Shown here: piece after piece, positions 19,625 to 32,054 of the stretch
Layout of the letters: the number at the start of each line of letters is the position of its first letter
Numbering within the stretch: the first letter of the stretch is position 1
Notes under the pieces: model-generated
The model's database searches: none
Seen by the model: only the letters and a program-made list of their open reading frames with translations
What the model was told of the DNA's origin: nothing
Origin: Phlyctochytrium arcticum
Taxonomy: Eukaryota; Chytridiomycota; Chytridiomycetes; Chytridiales; Chytridiaceae
Reading direction: 5' to 3'
Length of the DNA stretch: 64,000 bases
Assembly (NCBI GenBank): GCA_025602905.1
Contig: JAHLKI010000007.1
Span: forward strand, 1 to 64,000
Made by a program: the position numbers and the translations under genes

Positions 19625-20642
19625 ACTCACGTCTAGATTTTACTTAGTATACCCACGTTCCCTCTACCGCGTCAATCATCTGTATAAACAACCTGAACTC
19701 CCAGAAGCATCTTATTTTGCAACTTTTACGGATGTGATGGCAAATTTTCTCTCGAACCCCCCAAAGCTAACTTCCAACATCTGTATACCTTGTCATAGTA
19801 TCTTATCTGTGCACTCGAGTAGTCCCCAAAATCTTAAAGCATAACATGTCTCAAACAGTGACACTGGTATATACGGTAGAATGACAAAAGCGCCTCTGAG
19901 TCAAAAAAAAATAGACTATAAGAGGCTTTGATTTGTTTAGTTACGAGGTGTACATGTGCGTACCTGAGCATATGCATCCTACGAATGACAACGAGCCCTG
20001 CTAGTCCAAAATTGACACTCAAATTCGCTGACAAGTCAATCTCCACCGATGCAGCGCTCCCAAGCTTCATTCTTCCTAACATATTTTCTATGATCGTAGA
20101 TTCGAATTTTTAGTTCCCACGCCCGCCTCAGCCGCCTTCCATCTACCCTCTTCATTGAAATCCCTCATACATCCTCCTCATACACCGCCAACCCATGAAA
20201 GAGTCATTTCTTGATTCTTTTAGCTATAGTTACATGCCTACGAGTAGTTTTGTAACGCTACTGCGCACTTTTCAAGTTTTTGTTCCCAATGATTCCCAGA
20301 CATCAAACGAGAAGAACGTAACTGCTGTTAGTTAAAGCCCTTTGGGGAAAGCCTTGACGGTCCCAAAGTTCAGCCGAAAATCTTTACAAATGTATCCAGC
20401 AAGGACTGGCTTTCTTTCAGCGGAATGAGAAGTTCCGCACACATCTGTCATGAGATGTTTATGCGCGGATAATGTCCAAAATTAGCGCTAATCCTGACAA
20501 ATTTTGGAATATTGCCAATTCTGCTTTAAGTTGCGCTTAAAGTCGGCCCGATACGGATAGTCGGAACTTCGGCTCCACCGAGCTGCTACTACATAAAGAA
20601 GACTGATGATGTTCAAACACCGTTCAGCATTCTCAATTCAAA
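19625..20642. other. A1-A2 spacer with B-gene relic
   Basis: The A1 3' UTR is followed from about 20003 by a relic of a B-gene 3' end (listed separately) and its downstream flank (to about 20345), then by the A-type promoter. The spacer recurs at 21818-22835, 24011-25028 and 31037-32054. Confidence 0.65.
20003..20113 (+). pseudogene. relic of a subfamily-B 3' end
   Basis: The sequence from AGTCCAAAATTGAC aligns with the end of B-gene exon 2 (AGTCCAAGTTTGAC in B1). It encodes S-P-K-L-T-L-K-F-A-D, then D-A-A-L-P-S-F-I-L-P-N-I-F, against SPSLTLKPTD and DAAPPSSMFSFLTSF in B1. About 15 residues are deleted and the stop is shifted by one base. The following CACGCCCGC, TCCATCTACCCTCTTCAT and CATACATCCTCCTCATACACCGCCAA blocks match the B 3' flank. 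So a B gene once lay between A1 and A2. Confidence 0.75.
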
Positions 20643-21817
20643 ATGCGCTCTGTAAACGATCCTTTCTGCGTGTACACGAACATCAATGGCACTGAAGTCA
20701 TATCTTACATCGGATATCTCAGTAAACTGGATACTGCGGAGGAAGCCTGTAATGGAATCAATATACGAGGACTCAACATTGCCTTGGTTATTTTGGGGAT
20801 GCTGATAGGATCTCGCGCCATTTACGGAGCATCTGGCTTCCTGAAAAATCGGAAGACCTCGTATAACTTGGTACTGCTCGCAGCACCCATCTTGATGAAC
20901 GCAGGCCTTGTGATTGAGCTGGCCGGAACTGCAAGCTACTTTCAATTTGGTGGAAACCCTTGGTTGGGGCATGTTCCTAAATGTAAGGAATATTTTTTGT
21001 TTCTGGTAGCGGAAAGAAATTCTAACTCTTTTGTAAATCAGTTCTTTATTTTGCGGGAGTGTGTGGTATCGCCTATATGCAAGGATTCCGGATTGAGTTT
21101 ATCCTTATCGGTGCTGGTAAACCTCGTCGGTGGAAGAAATACTACAACTGGGCGGTTACGGGCATTGGCATTTTGTGTGGGCTCACCTTTGTAATTTGCG
21201 TAATGATTGGCCTGACAAAAGGGGTGGATGCGCAGCCTCTTCCGTTTGTCTATCCATATGCCTTTTGGCTCCTTTTCATCGCTGCTGTTGACACATTTCT
21301 CAGCATTTGGATACTACGCATAACCGCCAGTCAGGCGTTACTTCTCAGCAGGTACCCGGAACTAACCAGTATCTCCGTGGGTGCCTTTGCCCGCCAAAAC
21401 AACATTGCCGCAGTTGGACAGCTTATTGCCGATGTCGTTCTACTTGGAACCTACATCATTCGCAATTCGGTTGCTGATATGGGATACACGTTTAGCTACG
21501 TATCCATCTTTGGGCTTCCTCTGCAACTTCTCATGCTTATGTTTTCCATCACGGTCATGCAGAAAGCCCGTCGCGCAGCCGCCACAGGCCAGGAGCAATT
21601 CGGATCGTTGCATACCAGCAAGTCGGCTGCTGCCAGCAATGCGGCTGAAACAGTTGCAAACAGATCATTTTCGGCTGCTATAGACAAAAGGCCGCACGAC
21701 AAACTTAACCCAAGCGCTACGCTGACATTGCCCTCAAGGGACATATCCACAGCACCACCAGCTGCGCTCAAGGAAACCGATATTGATCAGGCCGTTCAAG
21801 CTAGTAGAGTAAATTAG
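20643..21817 (+). CDS. 7TM receptor-like protein, gene A2 (A4/A1 hybrid)
   Basis: Exons are 20643-20982 and 21042-21817 (59-nt intron); 371 residues with the family's 7TM layout. Exon 1 and the intron match A4 (MRSVNDPFCVYTNINGTEV, segment 1 with LVILGMLIGSRAIYG), whereas exon 2 from 21124 onwards matches A1 (FVICVMIGLTKG and the QFGSLHTSKSAAAS tail). The base at 21106 is A4-type and the base at 21124 is A1-type, so the switch lies in 21107-21123. The whole gene and its spacer appear identical to A3, 2193 bp downstream. Confidence 0.85.
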
Positions 21818-22835
21818 ACTCACGTCTAGATTTTACTTAGTATACCCACGTTCCCTCTACCGCGTCAATCATCTGTATAAACAACCTGAACTCCCAGAAG
21901 CATCTTATTTTGCAACTTTTACGGATGTGATGGCAAATTTTCTCTCGAACCCCCCAAAGCTAACTTCCAACATCTGTATACCTTGTCATAGTATCTTATC
22001 TGTGCACTCGAGTAGTCCCCAAAATCTTAAAGCATAACATGTCTCAAACAGTGACACTGGTATATACGGTAGAATGACAAAAGCGCCTCTGAGTCAAAAA
22101 AAAATAGACTATAAGAGGCTTTGATTTGTTTAGTTACGAGGTGTACATGTGCGTACCTGAGCATATGCATCCTACGAATGACAACGAGCCCTGCTAGTCC
22201 AAAATTGACACTCAAATTCGCTGACAAGTCAATCTCCACCGATGCAGCGCTCCCAAGCTTCATTCTTCCTAACATATTTTCTATGATCGTAGATTCGAAT
22301 TTTTAGTTCCCACGCCCGCCTCAGCCGCCTTCCATCTACCCTCTTCATTGAAATCCCTCATACATCCTCCTCATACACCGCCAACCCATGAAAGAGTCAT
22401 TTCTTGATTCTTTTAGCTATAGTTACATGCCTACGAGTAGTTTTGTAACGCTACTGCGCACTTTTCAAGTTTTTGTTCCCAATGATTCCCAGACATCAAA
22501 CGAGAAGAACGTAACTGCTGTTAGTTAAAGCCCTTTGGGGAAAGCCTTGACGGTCCCAAAGTTCAGCCGAAAATCTTTACAAATGTATCCAGCAAGGACT
22601 GGCTTTCTTTCAGCGGAATGAGAAGTTCCGCACACATCTGTCATGAGATGTTTATGCGCGGATAATGTCCAAAATTAGCGCTAATCCTGACAAATTTTGG
22701 AATATTGCCAATTCTGCTTTAAGTTGCGCTTAAAGTCGGCCCGATACGGATAGTCGGAACTTCGGCTCCACCGAGCTGCTACTACATAAAGAAGACTGAT
22801 GATGTTCAAACACCGTTCAGCATTCTCAATTCAAA
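21818..22835. other. A2-A3 spacer
   Basis: This is a copy of the A1-A2 spacer at a 2193-bp offset, including the B-gene relic at 22196-22306 and the A-type promoter motifs (TACATAAAG at 22783). I saw no differences by eye. Confidence 0.65.
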
Positions 22836-24010
22836 ATGCGCTCTGTAAACGATCCTTTCTGCGTGTACACGAACATCAATGGCACTGAAGTCATATCTTA
22901 CATCGGATATCTCAGTAAACTGGATACTGCGGAGGAAGCCTGTAATGGAATCAATATACGAGGACTCAACATTGCCTTGGTTATTTTGGGGATGCTGATA
23001 GGATCTCGCGCCATTTACGGAGCATCTGGCTTCCTGAAAAATCGGAAGACCTCGTATAACTTGGTACTGCTCGCAGCACCCATCTTGATGAACGCAGGCC
23101 TTGTGATTGAGCTGGCCGGAACTGCAAGCTACTTTCAATTTGGTGGAAACCCTTGGTTGGGGCATGTTCCTAAATGTAAGGAATATTTTTTGTTTCTGGT
23201 AGCGGAAAGAAATTCTAACTCTTTTGTAAATCAGTTCTTTATTTTGCGGGAGTGTGTGGTATCGCCTATATGCAAGGATTCCGGATTGAGTTTATCCTTA
23301 TCGGTGCTGGTAAACCTCGTCGGTGGAAGAAATACTACAACTGGGCGGTTACGGGCATTGGCATTTTGTGTGGGCTCACCTTTGTAATTTGCGTAATGAT
23401 TGGCCTGACAAAAGGGGTGGATGCGCAGCCTCTTCCGTTTGTCTATCCATATGCCTTTTGGCTCCTTTTCATCGCTGCTGTTGACACATTTCTCAGCATT
23501 TGGATACTACGCATAACCGCCAGTCAGGCGTTACTTCTCAGCAGGTACCCGGAACTAACCAGTATCTCCGTGGGTGCCTTTGCCCGCCAAAACAACATTG
23601 CCGCAGTTGGACAGCTTATTGCCGATGTCGTTCTACTTGGAACCTACATCATTCGCAATTCGGTTGCTGATATGGGATACACGTTTAGCTACGTATCCAT
23701 CTTTGGGCTTCCTCTGCAACTTCTCATGCTTATGTTTTCCATCACGGTCATGCAGAAAGCCCGTCGCGCAGCCGCCACAGGCCAGGAGCAATTCGGATCG
23801 TTGCATACCAGCAAGTCGGCTGCTGCCAGCAATGCGGCTGAAACAGTTGCAAACAGATCATTTTCGGCTGCTATAGACAAAAGGCCGCACGACAAACTTA
23901 ACCCAAGCGCTACGCTGACATTGCCCTCAAGGGACATATCCACAGCACCACCAGCTGCGCTCAAGGAAACCGATATTGATCAGGCCGTTCAAGCTAGTAG
24001 AGTAAATTAG
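22836..24010 (+). CDS. 7TM receptor-like protein, gene A3 (A4/A1 hybrid)
   Basis: Exons are 22836-23175 and 23235-24010; 371 residues. The encoded protein is the same as A2 and the DNA looks identical over the 2193-bp unit. It therefore shares the hybrid structure: an A4-type first exon and an A1-type second exon, with the crossover in 23300-23316. The gene is intact, with intron and start preserved. The identity points to a duplication too recent for substitutions to gather, or to ongoing gene conversion; a duplicated assembly segment must also be considered. Confidence 0.85.
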
Positions 24011-25028
24011 ACTCACGTCTAGATTTTACTTAGTATACCCACGTTCCCTCTACCGCGTCAATCATCTGTATAAACAACCTGAACTCCCAGAAGCATCTTA
24101 TTTTGCAACTTTTACGGATGTGATGGCAAATTTTCTCTCGAACCCCCCAAAGCTAACTTCCAACATCTGTATACCTTGTCATAGTATCTTATCTGTGCAC
24201 TCGAGTAGTCCCCAAAATCTTAAAGCATAACATGTCTCAAACAGTGACACTGGTATATACGGTAGAATGACAAAAGCGCCTCTGAGTCAAAAAAAAATAG
24301 ACTATAAGAGGCTTTGATTTGTTTAGTTACGAGGTGTACATGTGCGTACCTGAGCATATGCATCCTACGAATGACAACGAGCCCTGCTAGTCCAAAATTG
24401 ACACTCAAATTCGCTGACAAGTCAATCTCCACCGATGCAGCGCTCCCAAGCTTCATTCTTCCTAACATATTTTCTATGATCGTAGATTCGAATTTTTAGT
24501 TCCCACGCCCGCCTCAGCCGCCTTCCATCTACCCTCTTCATTGAAATCCCTCATACATCCTCCTCATACACCGCCAACCCATGAAAGAGTCATTTCTTGA
24601 TTCTTTTAGCTATAGTTACATGCCTACGAGTAGTTTTGTAACGCTACTGCGCACTTTTCAAGTTTTTGTTCCCAATGATTCCCAGACATCAAACGAGAAG
24701 AACGTAACTGCTGTTAGTTAAAGCCCTTTGGGGAAAGCCTTGACGGTCCCAAAGTTCAGCCGAAAATCTTTACAAATGTATCCAGCAAGGACTGGCTTTC
24801 TTTCAGCGGAATGAGAAGTTCCGCACACATCTGTCATGAGATGTTTATGCGCGGATAATGTCCAAAATTAGCGCTAATCCTGACAAATTTTGGAATATTG
24901 CCAATTCTGCTTTAAGTTGCGCTTAAAGTCGGCCCGATACGGATAGTCGGAACTTCGGCTCCACCGAGCTGCTACTACATAAAGAAGACTGATGATGTTC
25001 AAACACCGTTCAGCATTCTCAATTCAAA
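24011..25028. other. A3-A4 spacer
   Basis: Third copy of the A-A spacer, with the B relic at 24389-24499 and the promoter motifs of A4 (TACATAAAG at 24976). Confidence 0.65.
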
Positions 25029-26203
25029 ATGCGCTCTGTAAACGATCCTTTCTGCGTGTACACGAACATCAATGGCACTGAAGTCATATCTTACATCGGA
25101 TATCTCAGTAAACTGGATACTGCGGAGGAAGCCTGTAATGGAATCAATATACGAGGACTCAACATTGCCTTGGTTATTTTGGGGATGCTGATAGGATCTC
25201 GCGCCATTTACGGAGCATCTGGCTTCCTGAAAAATCGGAAGACCTCGTATAACTTGGTACTGCTCGCAGCACCCATCTTGATGAACGCAGGCCTTGTGAT
25301 TGAGCTGGCCGGAACTGCAAGCTACTTTCAATTTGGTGGAAACCCTTGGTTGGGGCATGTTCCTAAATGTAAGGAATATTTTTTGTTTCTGGTAGCGGAA
25401 AGAAATTCTAACTCTTTTGTAAATCAGTTCTTTATTTTGCGGGAGTGTGTGGTATCGCCTATATGCAAGGATTCCGGATTGAGTTTATCCTTATCGGTGC
25501 TGGTAAACCCCGTCGGTGGAAGAAATACTACAACTGGGCGGTTACGGGCATTGGCATTTTGTGTGGGCTCACCTTCACAATTTTTCTACTGATTGGCCTG
25601 ACAAAAGGGGTGGATGCGCAGCCTTTTTCATTTGTCTATCCATATGCCTTTTGGCTCCTTTTCACCGCTGCCGTTGACACATTTCTCAGCATTTGGATAC
25701 TACGCATAACCGCCAGTCAGGCGTTGCTTCTCAGCAGGTACCCGGAACTAACCAGTGTCTCCGTGGGTGCCTTTGCCCGCCAAAACAACATTGCCGCAGT
25801 TGGACAGCTTATTGCCGATGTCGTTCTACTTGGAACCTACATCATTCGCAATTCGGTTGCTGATATGGGATACACGTTTAGCTACGTATCCATCTTTGGG
25901 CTTCCTCTGCAACTTCTTATGCTCATCTTCTCCATTACGGTCATGCAGAAAGCCCGTCGCGCAGCCGCAACAGGCCAGGAGTACGTTGGATCAATGCATA
26001 ATAGCAAGTCTGCTCCTCCCACTAGTGCGACTGCAACAATTGCAAACAGATCACATCCAGCGGGCTTAGACAAATGGCCGCACGACAAACTTAACCCAGG
26101 CACTACGCTGACATTGCACTCATTGGACACATCCACAGCACCATCAGCTGCGCTCAAGGAAACCGATATTGAGCAGGCCGTGCAAGCTAGTAGAGTAAAT
26201 TAG
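25029..26203 (+). CDS. 7TM receptor-like protein, subfamily A, gene A4
   Basis: Exons are 25029-25368 and 25428-26203; 371 residues. It is the non-hybrid parent of the A2/A3 5' halves. From 25510 it departs from A2/A3: segment 4 reads FTIFLLIGLTKG instead of FVICVMIGLTKG, segment 5 starts with FSFVYPYAF, and the tail is clearly different (EYVGSMHNSKSAPPTS, then LDKWPHDKLNPG). Segments 6 and 7 remain the same. The tail and segment 4 are thus the variable parts between A proteins. Its downstream region leads into the B2 promoter, not into another A spacer. Confidence 0.85.
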
Positions 26204-26915
26204 ACTCACGTCTAGATGTTACTTAGTATACTCACGTTCCCTCTACCGCATCAATCCTCTGTATAAACAACCTGAACTCCTAGAAAGATTTTGTTTTGCA
26301 ACTTATTATGATGCGATGGCAAAATTTCTCCTCAACCCCAACATTTATACCTTCTCTTAATATTTTATCTGTGCACTGGAGTAGTCCCCATACTCTTAAA
26401 GCATAACATATCTCAAACAATGACACTGGTATATACGGTAGAATGACAAAAGCGCCTCTGTGTAAAAAACAACAACTATAAGAGGCTTTGATTTGTTTGA
26501 ATACGGTGTACATGTGCGTACCTGAGCATATGCATCCTACGAATGACAACGAGTCCTTGCTGCGTTGTTGGTACGACTCACGAACCATTTTTTTGTTGAT
26601 GCAGGATTCCATGGAATAACATTTAGGGGTGGTGTGATGGTTTAAATATAGCCTTATGAAAAGTCCACATACTTCTTAAACAATAGGGCCCATTCGGAAA
26701 AACCTTGTGAAGTCCCATGAGTATGGCTATGAGTACTTGAACATAAAGTCAAGGTTACCAGACAATAAACTGGACGTCGCCGAAAATACCGACGCTATTT
26801 TCCATGAAAGCACACTTTGTTAACAGCCAATGATGATAAGTGTCCTCTGGACGAGGTTTTTCGTTCAGGCTGGAAAAATTGCCTTCTTCAAGTATTAACA
26901 AACATCTTGCTCCCG
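26204..26915. other. A4-B2 spacer with B-type promoter region
   Basis: The A4 3' UTR is followed from about 26572 by sequence matching the B1 upstream region (CACGAACCATTTTTTTGTTGATG, cut here to its similarity with 15180; TAACATTTAGGGGTGGTG). It is repeated at 33230-33941. Confidence 0.6.
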
Positions 26916-28144
26916 ATGCGAATAGTAGACGATCCATTTTGCGTGTATAATACTGATGTCAATGGGACCGAAGTCATTACTTACACTGGGTATCTGAGCA
27001 AGCTCGAAACGCCGAATGATGCTTGCAAAGGATTCAACCTCAGGAGCGTCAATACCATATTGATAACGATTGGTTTGATACTCGGGTTCGTGGGAGTTTA
27101 CATTGCTCTTGGATTTCTCAAGAACCGAAGGACCCCATACAATCTGGTGTTGGTGGCGACACCCGTTGTAATGATCATAGGCCTCATCATTGAACTTTGG
27201 GGCGCTGCAAGTTTCTTCCAATTCGCGGGAAAGCCATGGTTGGGACACTTGCCAAAATGTAAGACGCTCACTGAGTTCATCCTCCCCAAAATCAGCTAAC
27301 GCATAATCTGACAGTGTTTTATTTTGCAGAAGCATGCGGCGATGTTTTCATGCAAGGTTTTCGCATCGAGTTTATCCTAATTGGTGCGGGCAAATCCCGT
27401 AGCTGGAAGAAATACTACACCCGGGTAGCGGCGGCTCTGGGTACCGTGTGCGGTTTCCTGTTTTTTACCTGCCTGATGATAGGCCTCGTCAAGGGGGTTG
27501 ACGCACAGCCAATTGGATTCGTATTTCCTTATGCAGCTTGGCTACTTTCCGCCGCCATCATTGACACAATTTTGAGCATTTGGATCTTGCGCATCACAGC
27601 CAGCCAAGCACTTCTTCTCAGCAAGTACCCCCAGCTCACAATGATCTCTGTAAAGGCATTTGCACGACAAAACAACTTTGCTGCTGTGGGGCAACTGATA
27701 GCCGATGTACTTTTGTTGAGCACTTACATCATTCGCAATTCGGTTGCCGATATGGGCTACACGTTTAGCTATATCGCCATCCTGGGTCTGCCTTTGAAGG
27801 TGCTGATGCTGCTGTTCTCCATCACAGTCATGCAAAAGGCCCGTCGCGCAGCTTCGGAAGCACGGGAGTATAGTTCCGCACAAGGAAGATCAGGTGGCAC
27901 TGCATCCCGATCCCAAAACCGCTCCCATTTCTCTCCAACCGGCACAAGGAGCGAGAGGCTACTTCCAAACACGAGCACAACGGTAGTCAATTCCGGTGGC
28001 AGTCCAAGTTTGACCCTCAAACCTACTGACAATACCAAGACTAAAGGTGCCCCCAGGATATCTTTGGATTTAGAAAAGACGTTCTCTGATGCAGCACCCC
28101 CAAGCTCCATGTTCTCTTTCCTGACATCTTTTCTAAGATCGTAG
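26916..28144 (+). CDS. 7TM receptor-like protein, gene B2 (B3/B1 hybrid)
   Basis: Exons are 26916-27258 and 27315-28144 (56-nt intron); 390 residues. One extra Asn codon in the N-terminus (CVYNTDVNG) is shared with B3 and absent in B1. Everything up to 27718 matches B3, including RSWKKYYTRVAAALG; from 27805 onwards it matches B1, including the tail EAREYSSAQGRSGGTASRS. The crossover lies in the 86-bp identical stretch 27719-27804, between segments 6 and 7. One later substitution (27969) separates its tail from B1. Intact 7TM layout with a glycosylation sequon in the N-terminus. Confidence 0.85.
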
Positions 28145-29860
28145 ATTCGAATCTTTACTTCCCACGCCCGCATTAGCCTCCTTCCATCTACCCTCTTCAT
28201 CCACATCCCTCATACATCCTCCTCATACACCGCCAATCCACGAAAGAGTCATATATACTTTTAGCCATAATTTCATGCCTGCGAGTAGTTTTGTTATATT
28301 CGAAGCCAACCAATACGATGAATCTACTGCGCACTTTTCAAGTTTTTTTCCCAATGATTTCCCAGATATCAAACTGGACGAACGTAACTGCTGTTAGTTA
28401 TAGCGCGGTGGGGAAAGCCTTGACGGTCTCATAGTGTAGCGAGGAAATCTTTTCAAAATGCATCGAGCAAGGACTGTTTTTCTTTCAGCGGAATGAAAAG
28501 TTCCGCACGCATCTGTCATGAGATGTTTTTACGTGGATAATGTCCAAAATTAGGCTACAAGCCGACATTTGGACTTTTTGCTGTCGTAAGGACAAAGCTA
28601 GGGCGTCGTAAGGACAAACCGGTCGCGCAGCCACGCAAGTCGTATGGACAATCCACTAGCGCAGCGCATCATAAGGAAACTCCGACGAAAGAACCATCAC
28701 TCTGCGACAACGTTTCCCCAGAATTCCCTCACAACATGCCCCCCAAAAAGCCGAAAGGCACTACTCCAAATTATGTCACTGGAAGAAATGAACCGGCTGT
28801 TACTAGCTTCTCTCTCTCGTCTTGGCCGATTTGATGGCAGACGCGGAGGACCTTGAGGCAAGTTGTAATTCCATTCAAGTTTCGCCAGGTCAATCCAGGT
28901 CAATCCTCAACTGCCACCGAGAGGCGGAGGAAGTTGAGATGAGTGGCAACTTGCCTCAAGTTCGTTCAGACCAACCCATCGGACCCCCATCTCAATCATC
29001 ATTGAGATGAGTGAACCACGGGCACCCAATTAAGCATATCCCTAGATCGCTACCCCCTACAAATGACACTAGACCTTGCATCAGGAAACGGCAATCACAA
29101 GTATAGATGGTAATCCCCAAGGGGCTTTTGTAGAGTACCACATCGGCCCCCACAGGATTTGTGAAGTCACGGAGAGGGTACCGCATCTCATTAGGCAGCA
29201 ATGTCATTGCAGTCAGCCAAAGGATCGACATTGTAAAGGCAAAGCTCATTTTTGCCCTCACCAGTGTAAATGGAAGCGTTCAAATTGACAGCCAACCAAT
29301 GACCAGATATACGTACTGTAGAATGTCTACTAGATCGAAAGATATGTAAATGGTTGCTTATACTCTTTGGATGCTTTGATCGCCCTTCTATCCCAATTTC
29401 TTATAATTATCTTGTGTTGCGATCTTCCATTCAATCTGTGCATGCTCTCGATCTCAAATGAACCTTGCCATAAATAACGTTTGCCACGGGTACTTGAGTT
29501 TTGACTGTTTTTAAATGTCTGCCACGTAATAAACCAACTTCTCCTCCCCTTTTCTCCCTTTTTCTCCCTCTCCCTCTCTCCTCCTTCCTTTTTCTCTCTC
29601 TCTTCTCTCTTCTTCGGCTCACGCCAGAAAAAAGTCCAAATATAGGAGTATAGCCCAAAATTAGCGCTAACCTGATAAGGTTTGCAAATACCTGATAAAT
29701 TCTGAATAAATTCTGAAAACCTTACTAATTTTACTTTAAGTTGCGCTTAACGTCGCCCGTCTTAGATGTTGGAATTTCAGCTCCATTTCAGCTCCATCAG
29801 GCCCCGTACATAAAGAAGACTGATGATGGTCAATTTCCGCTCAGCATTTCCCAATTCACA
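28145..29860. other. B2-A5 spacer
   Basis: A near-identical copy of the B1-A1 spacer at an offset of 11412-11413 bp. It includes the polypyrimidine tract (29538-29615), the TTAGCGCTAA palindrome and the TACATAAAG promoter element (29807). One base is missing near 29074 relative to 17661-17663. Confidence 0.65.
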
Positions 29861-31036
29861 ATGCGTTCTGTAGACGATCCTTTCTGCGTGTACGCGAACA
29901 TCAATGGCACCGAAGTCATATCTTACACCGGATATCTCAGCAAACTGGATACTGCGGAGGAAGCCTGTAATGGAATCAATATACGAGGACTCAACAGTGC
30001 CTTGGTTGTTTTCGGGATGTTGGTAGCATTTCGAGCCATTTACGGGGCATTGGGCTTCTTGAAAAATCGAAAGACCTCGTATAACTTGGTACTGCTCGCA
30101 TCACCCATCCTGATGCTCGCGGGCCTTGTGATTGAGCTGGCCGGAACTGCAAGCTATTTTCAATTTGGTGGAAGCCCTTGGCTGGGGCATGCTCCTAAAT
30201 GTAAGGAATATTTTTTCGTTTCTGGTAGCGGGAAGAAATTCTAACTCTTTGGTGGGACAGTTTTCTATTTCGCGGGAGTGTGTGGTGTCGCCTATATGCA
30301 AGGATTCCGGATTGAGTTTATCCTGATCGGTGCTGGTAAACCTCGTCGGTGGAAGAAATACTACAACTGGGCGGTTACGGGCATTGGCATTTTGTGTGGG
30401 CTCACCTTTGTAATTTGCGTAATGATTGGCCTGACAAAAGGGGTGGATGCGCAGCCTCTTCCGTTTGTCTATCCATATGCCTTTTGGCTCCTTTTCATCG
30501 CTGCTGTTGACACATTTCTCAGCATTTGGATACTACGCATAACCGCCAGTCAGGCGTTACTTCTCAGCAGGTACCCGGAACTAACCAGTATCTCCGTGGG
30601 TGCCTTTGCCCGCCAAAACAACATTGCCGCAGTTGGACAGCTTATTGCCGATGTCGTTCTACTTGGAACCTACATCATTCGCAATTCGGTTGCTGATATG
30701 GGATACACGTTTAGCTACGTATCCATCTTTGGGCTTCCTCTGCAACTTCTCATGCTTATGTTTTCCATCACGGTCATGCAGAAAGCCCGTCGCGCAGCCG
30801 CCACAGGCCAGGAGCAATTCGGATCGTTGCATACCAGCAAGTCGGCTGCTGCCAGCAATGCGGCTGAAACAGTTGCAAACAGATCATTTTCGGCTGCTAT
30901 AGACAAAAGGCCGCACGACAAACTTAACCCAAGCGCTACGCTGACATTGCCCTCAAGGGACATATCCACAGCACCACCAGCTGCGCTCAAGGAAACCGAT
31001 ATTGATCAGGCCGTTCAAGCTAGTAGAGTAAATTAG
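29861..31036 (+). CDS. 7TM receptor-like protein, subfamily A, gene A5
   Basis: Exons are 29861-30200 and 30261-31036 (60-nt intron); 371 residues. It is the counterpart of A1 at an offset of exactly 11412 bp; the encoded protein is the same and the DNA appears identical. As in A1, exon 1 is of the ANINGTEVISYTG type and the gene has the polypyrimidine tract upstream. It is intact. Confidence 0.85.
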
Positions 31037-32054
31037 ACTCACGTCTAGATTTTACTTAGTATACCCACGTTCCCTCTACCGCGTCAATCATCTGTATAAA
31101 CAACCTGAACTCCCAGAAGCATCTTATTTTGCAACTTTTACGGATGTGATGGCAAATTTTCTCTCGAACCCCCCAAAGCTAACTTCCAACATCTGTATAC
31201 CTTGTCATAGTATCTTATCTGTGCACTCGAGTAGTCCCCAAAATCTTAAAGCATAACATGTCTCAAACAGTGACACTGGTATATACGGTAGAATGACAAA
31301 AGCGCCTCTGAGTCAAAAAAAAATAGACTATAAGAGGCTTTGATTTGTTTAGTTACGAGGTGTACATGTGCGTACCTGAGCATATGCATCCTACGAATGA
31401 CAACGAGCCCTGCTAGTCCAAAATTGACACTCAAATTCGCTGACAAGTCAATCTCCACCGATGCAGCGCTCCCAAGCTTCATTCTTCCTAACATATTTTC
31501 TATGATCGTAGATTCGAATTTTTAGTTCCCACGCCCGCCTCAGCCGCCTTCCATCTACCCTCTTCATTGAAATCCCTCATACATCCTCCTCATACACCGC
31601 CAACCCATGAAAGAGTCATTTCTTGATTCTTTTAGCTATAGTTACATGCCTACGAGTAGTTTTGTAACGCTACTGCGCACTTTTCAAGTTTTTGTTCCCA
31701 ATGATTCCCAGACATCAAACGAGAAGAACGTAACTGCTGTTAGTTAAAGCCCTTTGGGGAAAGCCTTGACGGTCCCAAAGTTCAGCCGAAAATCTTTACA
31801 AATGTATCCAGCAAGGACTGGCTTTCTTTCAGCGGAATGAGAAGTTCCGCACACATCTGTCATGAGATGTTTATGCGCGGATAATGTCCAAAATTAGCGC
31901 TAATCCTGACAAATTTTGGAATATTGCCAATTCTGCTTTAAGTTGCGCTTAAAGTCGGCCCGATACGGATAGTCGGAACTTCGGCTCCACCGAGCTGCTA
32001 CTACATAAAGAAGACTGATGATGTTCAAACACCGTTCAGCATTCTCAATTCAAA
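31037..32054. other. A5-A6 spacer with B-gene relic
   Basis: Fourth copy of the A-A spacer, with the B relic at 31415-31525 and the A6 promoter motif TACATAAAG at 32002. It appears identical to 19625-20642. Confidence 0.65.
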
